This document shows, piece by piece, positions 22,868 through 27,666 of a stretch of 27,666 bases of DNA (positions within the stretch are counted from its first letter, which is position 1; each line of letters starts with the position of its first letter). The notes beneath the pieces were generated by a model that was not told the origin of the DNA, did no database searches, and was given only the letters and a program-made list of their open reading frames with translations. Source of the DNA: Schoenoplectus triqueter. Its lineage: Eukaryota; Streptophyta; Magnoliopsida; Poales; Cyperaceae. The translations under genes were made by a program, and so were the position numbers. The stretch lies in NCBI GenBank assembly GCA_964058805.1, contig CAXKVV010002101.1, positions 1 through 27,666 on the forward strand, read 5' to 3'.

Positions 22868-24378
22868 ACTGGAAAACGGGAAAGGACATCCTCGGTACCG
22901 TTGAAAATGAGTCCGGTCGCGCAAAACAAGAAAACGGAACTCGACGACGTCGGCACCGCCGAAAACGAGTCCGGGCGCGCAAAACAAGTAAACGAGACCC
23001 GACGACCTCGGCAACGCCGAAAACGTGTCCGGGCGCGCAAAAACTCGAAAACGAGACAGGACGCCCTCTGTACCGCCAAAAACTTGTCCGGGCGCGCAAA
23101 ACTTGAAAACGAGAAAGCACGCCCTCGGCACCGCCGAAAACGTGTCCGGGCGCGCAAAACATGAAAACGAGACCAAACGCCCACGGTACCGCCAAAAACG
23201 AGTCCGGGATTGCAAAACTTGAAAACGGGACCCGACGGCCTCGGTACCGCCGAAAATGAGTCCGGGCGCGCAAAACATGAAAACGGGACCCGACGGCCTC
23301 GGCACCGCCGAAAACGTGTCCGGGCGCGCAAAACATGAAAACGGGACTCGACGACGTCGGCACCGCCGAAAACGAGTCCGGGCGCAAAACATGAAAACGG
23401 GACCCGACGACCTCGGCAACGCCCAAAACGTGTCCGGGCGTTTTGGGACAGGACGCCCTCGGTACCGGAGAAAACGTGTCTGGGCGCGCAAAACATGAAA
23501 ACGGGACCCGACGCCCTCGGCACCGTAGTAAACGAGTCCGGGCGCGCAAAACTTGAAAACGGGAAAGGACGCTCTCGGTAACGCCGAAAACGAGTCCTGG
23601 CGCGCAAAACTTGAAAACAGGACCCGACAGCCTCGGTACCGCCAAAAACGAGTCCGGGCGCGCAAAACATGAAAACGGGACCCGACGGCCTCGGCACCGC
23701 CGAAAATGAGTCCGGGCGCGCAAAACATGAAAACGGGACCCGACGACCTCGGCACCGCCGAAAACATGCCCGGACGGGAAAAACTTGAAAACGGGAAAGA
23801 ACGCCCTCCGTATCGCCGAAAACGAGTCCGAGCGCGCAAAACATGAAAACGGGACCCGAGGACCTCGGCACCGCCGAAAACGTGCCCGGACGCGAAAAAC
23901 TTGAAAACGGGAAAGAACGCCCTCGGTATCGCCGAAAACGAGTCCGAGCGCGCAAAACATGAAAACGGGACCCGACGACCTCGGCACCGGCGAAAACGAG
24001 TCCGGGTGCGCAAAAGATGAAAACGGGACCCGACAACCTCGACAACGCCCAAAATGTGTCTGGGCGCGCAAAACTCGAAAACGGGACAGGAAGCCATCGG
24101 TACCGCCGAAAACGTGTCCGGGCGCGCAAAACAAGTAAAAGGGACCCGACGCCCTCGGTACCGCCGAAAACGAGTCCTGGCGCGCAAAACAAGTAAAAGG
24201 GACCCGACGCCCTCGGTACAGCCAAAAACGAGTCCGGGCGCGCAAAACATGAAAACGGGACCCGACGACCTCGATACCGCTGAAAAAGTGTCCAGTCGCG
24301 CAAACCTTGAAAACGGGACAGGATGCCCTCGGCACCGCCGAAAACGTGTCCGGGCGCGCAAAACATGAAAACGGGACC
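22868..24378 (+). repeat. Array block H, copy 1 (partner 26043-27666)
   Basis: The longest recent duplication seen. Spacing is 3175 in its left part and 3288 from 23441 on, because the partner carries 113 extra bases. Across 23441-24378 I saw no indel and about 16 substitutions (hand count, about 1.7%). Shared rare marks include the TACCGTTGAAAATG monomer, CCCTCTGTACCGCC, a 9-bp hairpin, TACCGGAGAAAACG, GACAGCCTCGG and AACATGCCCGGACG. Confidence 0.92.
23422..23447. repeat. Perfect 9-bp hairpin in an aberrant monomer, copy 1
   Basis: CCCAAAACG (23422-23430) and CGTTTTGGG (23439-23447) are perfect inverse complements with loop TGTCCGGG. Normal monomers continue after GGGCG with CGCAAAAC. Here that part is replaced by the reversed complement of the upstream arm, and the monomer is short. 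Confidence 0.93.
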
Positions 24379-25255
24379 AAACGCCCACGGTACCGCCAAA
24401 AATGAGTCCGGGCGCGCAAAACATGAAAAAGGGACCCGACGCCCTCGGTACCGCGGAAAATGAGTCCTGGCGCGCAAAACTTGAAAACGGGACCCGACGG
24501 CCTCGGTACCGCCGAAAATGAGTCCGGGCACGCAAAACATGAAAACGGGACCCGACGGCCTTGACACCGCCGAAAACGTGTCCGGGCACGCAAAACTTGG
24601 AAATGGGAAAGGACGCCCTCGGTAATGCCGAAAACGAGTTCGGGCGCGCAAAACAAGAAAACGAGACCCGACGACGTCGGCACCGCCGAAAAAGAGTCCG
24701 GGCGCGCAAAACTCGAAAACGGGACGAGACGCCCTCGGTACCGCCGAAAACGTGTTCGGGCGAGCAAAACATGAAAATGGGACCCGACGCCCTCGGCACC
24801 GCCGTAAACGAGTCCGGCGAGCAAAACTTCAAAACGGGACCCGACGCCCTCGGTACCGCCGAAAAAGAGTCCGGGTGCGTAAAACTTGAAAACGGGACCT
24901 GACGACCTCGGCACCGCCGAAAACGTGTCCGGGTGCGCAAACCTTGAAAACGGGACAGGACGCCCTCGGCACCGCCGAAAACGTGTCCGGGCGCGCAAAA
25001 CATGAAAACGGGACCAAAGCCCACGGTACTGCCAAAAACGAGTCCGGGATTGCAAAACTTGAAAACGGGACCCGACGGCCTCGGTACCCCCGAAAATGAG
25101 TCCGGGCGCGCAAAACATGAAAACGGTCCCCGACGGCCTCGGCACCGCCGAAAACGTGTCCGGGCGCGCAAAAAATGAAAACGGGACCTGACGACCTCGG
25201 CACCGCCGAAAACGTGTCCGGGAGCGCAAACCTTGAAAACAGGATAGGACGCCCT

Positions 25256-25719
25256 CGGCACCGCCGAAAACGTGTCCGGGCGCGCAAAACATGAAAACGG
25301 GACCAAACGCCCACGGTACCGCCCAAAACGAGTCCGGGCGCGCAAAACAAGTAAAAGGGACCCGACGCCCTCGGTACCGCCGAAAACGAGTCCTGGCGCG
25401 CAAAACTTGAAAACGGGACCCGACGGCCTCGGTACCGCCGAAAATGAGTCCGGGCGCGCAAAGCATGAAAACCGGACCCGACGGCCTCGGCACCGCCGAA
25501 AACGTGTCCGGGCGCGCAAAACATGAAAATGGGACCAAACGCCCACGGTACCGCCAAAAACGAGTCCGGGCGCGCAAAACAAGTAAACGGGACCCGACGC
25601 CCTCCGTACCACCGAAAACGAGTCCTGGCGCGCTAAACTTGAAAACGGGACCCGACGGCCTCGGTACCGCCGAAAATGAGTCCGGGCGCGCAAAACATGA
25701 AACCGGGACCCGACGGCCT
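25256..25719 (+). repeat. Two tandem copies of a 232-bp (four-monomer) higher-order unit
   Basis: Copies at 25256-25487 and 25488-25719. Each has the same series of four monomer types: one with GACCAAACGCCCACGG, one with ACAAGTAAA, one with GTCCTGGCGCG, and one with AAAATGAGTCC. The start CGGCACC recurs exactly 232 bases apart, and again at 25720. Related four- to six-monomer runs appear near 13310-13600, 18040-18300 and 24280-24560. Confidence 0.85.
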
Positions 25720-26042
25720 CGGCACCGCTGAAAACGTGTCCGGGCGCGCAAAACATGAAAATGAGACCCAACGGCCTCGGCACCGTCGAAAACGTGTCCT
25801 GGCACGGAAAACTAGAAAACGGGAAAGGACGCCCTCGGTACCGCCGAAAACGAGTCCGGGAGCGCAAAACATGAAAACGGCACCCGACGACCTCGGCAAC
25901 GACCAAAACGTGTCCGGACGCGCAAAACTCGAAAACGGGACAAGACGCCCTCGGTACCGCCGAAAATGAGACCGGGCGAGCAAAACATGAAAACGGGACC
26001 CGACGACCTCGGCACCGCCGAAAACGAGTTCGGGCGCGCAAA

Positions 26043-27666
26043 ACTTGAAAACGGGAAAGGACGCCCTCGGTACCGTTGAAAATGAGTCCGGTCGCGCAAA
26101 ACAAGAAAACGGAACTCGACGACGTCGGCACCGCCGAAAACGAGTCCGGGCGCGCAAAACAAGTAAACGAGACCCGACGACTTCGGCAACGCCGAAAACG
26201 TGTCCGGGCGCGCAAAAACTCGAAAACGAGACAGGACGCCCTCTGTACCGCCAAAAACTTTTCCGGGCGCGCAAAACTTGAAAACGAGAAAGGACGCCCT
26301 CGGCACCGCCGAAAACGTGTCCGGGCGCGCAAAACATGAAAACGAGACCAAACGCCCACGGTACCGCCAAAAACGAGTCCGGGATTGCAAAACTTGAAAA
26401 CGGGACCCGACGCCCTCGGTACCGCCGAAAATGAGTCCGGGCGCGCAAAACATGAAAACGGGACCCGACGGCCTCGGCACCGCCGAAAACGTGTCCGGGC
26501 GCGCAAAACATGAAAACGGGAAAACGCCCACGGTACCGCCAAAAACGAGTCCGGGCGCGCAAAACATAGGAACGGGAAAGGACGCTTCGGTACCGCCGAA
26601 AATGAGTCCGGGCGCGCAAAACAAGAAAACGGGACTCGACGACGTCGGCACCGCCGAAAACGAGTCCGGGCGCAAAACATGAAAACGGGAAAGGACGCTC
26701 TCGGCAACGCCCAAAACGTGTCCGGACGTTTTGGGACAGGACGCCCTCGGTACCGGAGAAAACGTGTCCGGGCGTGCAAAACATGAAAACGGGACCCGAC
26801 GCCCTCGGCACCGCAGTAAACGAGTCCGGGCTTGCAAAACTTGAAAACGGGAAAGGACGCTCTCGGTAACGCCGAAAACGAGTCCTGGCGCGCAAAAGTT
26901 GAAAACAGGACCCGACAGCCTCGGTACCGCCAAAAACGAGTCCGGGCGCGCAAAACATGAAAACGGGACCCGGCGGCCTCGGCACCGCCGAAAATGAGTC
27001 CGGGCGCGCAAAACATGAAAACGGGACCCGACGACCTCGGCACCGCCGAAAACATGCCCGGACGCGAAAAACTTGAAAACGGGAAAGAACGCCCTCCGTA
27101 TCGCCGAAAACGAGTCCGAGCGCGCAAAATATGAAAACGGGACCCGAGGACCTCGGCACCGCCGAAAACGTGCCCGGACGCGAAAAACTTGAAAACGGGA
27201 AAGAACGCCCTCGGTATCGCCGAAAACGAGTCCGAGTGCGCAAAATATGAAAACGGGACCCGACGACCTCGGCACCGGCGAAAACGAGTCCGGGTGCGCA
27301 AAAGATGAAAACAGGACCCGACAACCTCGACAACGCCCAAAATGTGTGTGGGCGCGCAAAACTCGAAAACGGGACAGGAAGCCATCGGTACCGCCGAAAA
27401 CGTGTCCGGGCGCGCAAAACAAGTAAAAGGGACCCGACGCCCTCGGTACCGCCGAAAACGAGTCCTGGCGCGCAAAACAAGTAAAAGGGACCCGACGCCC
27501 TCGGTACCGCCAAAAACGAGTTCGGGCGCGCAAAACATGAAAACGGGACCCGACGACCTCGGTACCGCTGAAAAAGTGTCCAGTCGCGCAAACCTTGAAA
27601 ACGGGACAGGATGCCCTCGGCACCGCCGAAAACGTGTCCGGGCGCGCAAAACATGAAAACGGGACC
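26043..27666 (+). repeat. Array block H, copy 2 (partner 22868-24378), open at window end
   Basis: The match runs to the last base of the window, so the duplication may be longer. It differs from copy 1 by 113 extra bases between about 26515 and 26690 and by scattered substitutions. Confidence 0.92.
26710..26735. repeat. Perfect 9-bp hairpin in an aberrant monomer, copy 2
   Basis: Arms at 26710-26718 and 26727-26735, the same as at 23422-23447; the loop is TGTCCGGA. It was evidently copied with block H. Confidence 0.93.

Larger units (their letters stand above)
8389..27666 (+). repeat. 58-bp GC-rich tandem satellite array (about 330 monomers)
   Basis: From the first base after the LTR to the window end, the sequence is head-to-tail copies of one monomer. 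Successive starts at 8391, 8449 and 8507 give the 58-bp period. Landmarks along the monomer: GGTACC or GGCACC at 2-7, GAAAACG at 11-17, TCCGGGCGCGC at 20-30, AAAACATGAAAACGGG at 31-46, and GACGCCCT or GACGACCT at 51-58. The consensus is about 64% GC with about ten CpGs. Recurrent variants include CGAG/CGTG at 16-19, ACATG/ACTTG/ACTCG/ACAAG at 34-38, ACCCGACG/AAAGGACG/ACAGGACG near 47-53, CCGTAAACG and GCAGTAAACG for CCGAAAACG, and a 57-bp form lacking one A. All copies share one orientation. No gene, RNA gene or foreign insertion interrupts the array. Its chromosomal place (centromeric, pericentromeric or subtelomeric) cannot be told from sequence. I do not recognise the family. Confidence 0.98.

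Noticed and set aside
21863..27649. 1928-codon minus-strand reading frame and its many overlapping relatives across 8367-27654
   Set aside because: All three minus frames are open over the same satellite because the monomer lacks stop codons on that strand. The predicted protein is the monomer read in rotating phase, there is no codon-position bias visible, and no promoter or gene context.
8389..27666. CRISPR array
   Set aside because: Repeats are directly adjacent with no unique spacers, in plant-like DNA with no cas genes.
8389..27666. rDNA intergenic spacer subrepeats
   Set aside because: No rRNA gene, promoter or terminator-like sequence occurs in 19 kb, which is longer than usual for one spacer subrepeat block. 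It cannot be excluded fully without flanks.
8389..27666. CENP-B box-like motif (TTCG followed by CGGG at fixed spacing) on the minus strand
   Set aside because: The best alignment around TTTTCGGCGGTACCGAGGG misses required bases, and plants are not known to use this box in the same way.

Overview
The window looks like nuclear DNA of a flowering plant. It holds two things: a nearly complete but dead Ty1/copia LTR retrotransposon in minus orientation (1-8388), and about 19.3 kb of an uninterrupted, GC-rich tandem satellite (8389-27666). No host gene, rRNA or tRNA gene was found. The plant assignment rests on the plant-type copia polyprotein, the primer-binding site matching the 3' end of plant initiator tRNA-Met, and the AT-rich element beside a long satellite. 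I cannot name the species.

Retrotransposon, read right to left: 5' LTR 8388-6633 (1756 bp), primer-binding site 6631-6620, untranslated leader of about 1.2 kb, gag 5443-4802, then protease, integrase, reverse transcriptase and RNase H down to 1461, polypurine tract 1352-1344, and the 3' LTR 1343-1, whose last 424 bp or so lie left of the window. The coding part is broken in at least four ways: a frameshift at the gag/pol join next to a 7-base direct repeat, in-frame TAG codons at 3698-3696 and 2189-2187, and Asn in place of the first catalytic Asp of the reverse transcriptase YVDD box. The two LTRs differ at about 20 positions over roughly 1.3 kb (my hand count, about 1.5%), plus length changes in a TA run and an 11-bp repeat. 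That points to a fairly recent insertion. The right LTR abuts the satellite directly, so the element most likely jumped into the array; the left flank is not visible.

Satellite: the monomer is 58 bp, about 64% GC, with about ten CpGs. There are about 330 copies, all in one orientation. Monomers fall into recurring variants, and longer blocks of variants recur. I found pairs of near-identical segments at spacings of about 0.4, 0.5, 0.87, 1.97, 2.4, 3.2-3.3, 5.1, 5.5-5.7 and 13.2-13.3 kb, and a local 232-bp tetramer. Some paired blocks differ by exactly one monomer, the expected trace of unequal exchange or slippage. One odd monomer carries a perfect 9-bp inverted repeat and was copied with its surroundings.

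The minus strand of the monomer has no stop codon in any frame, and 58 is not a multiple of 3. Very long reading frames (up to 1928 codons) therefore run through the array in all three minus frames. I read these as a by-product of the repeat, not as genes. The most novel item here is the satellite itself and its layered history of duplication.
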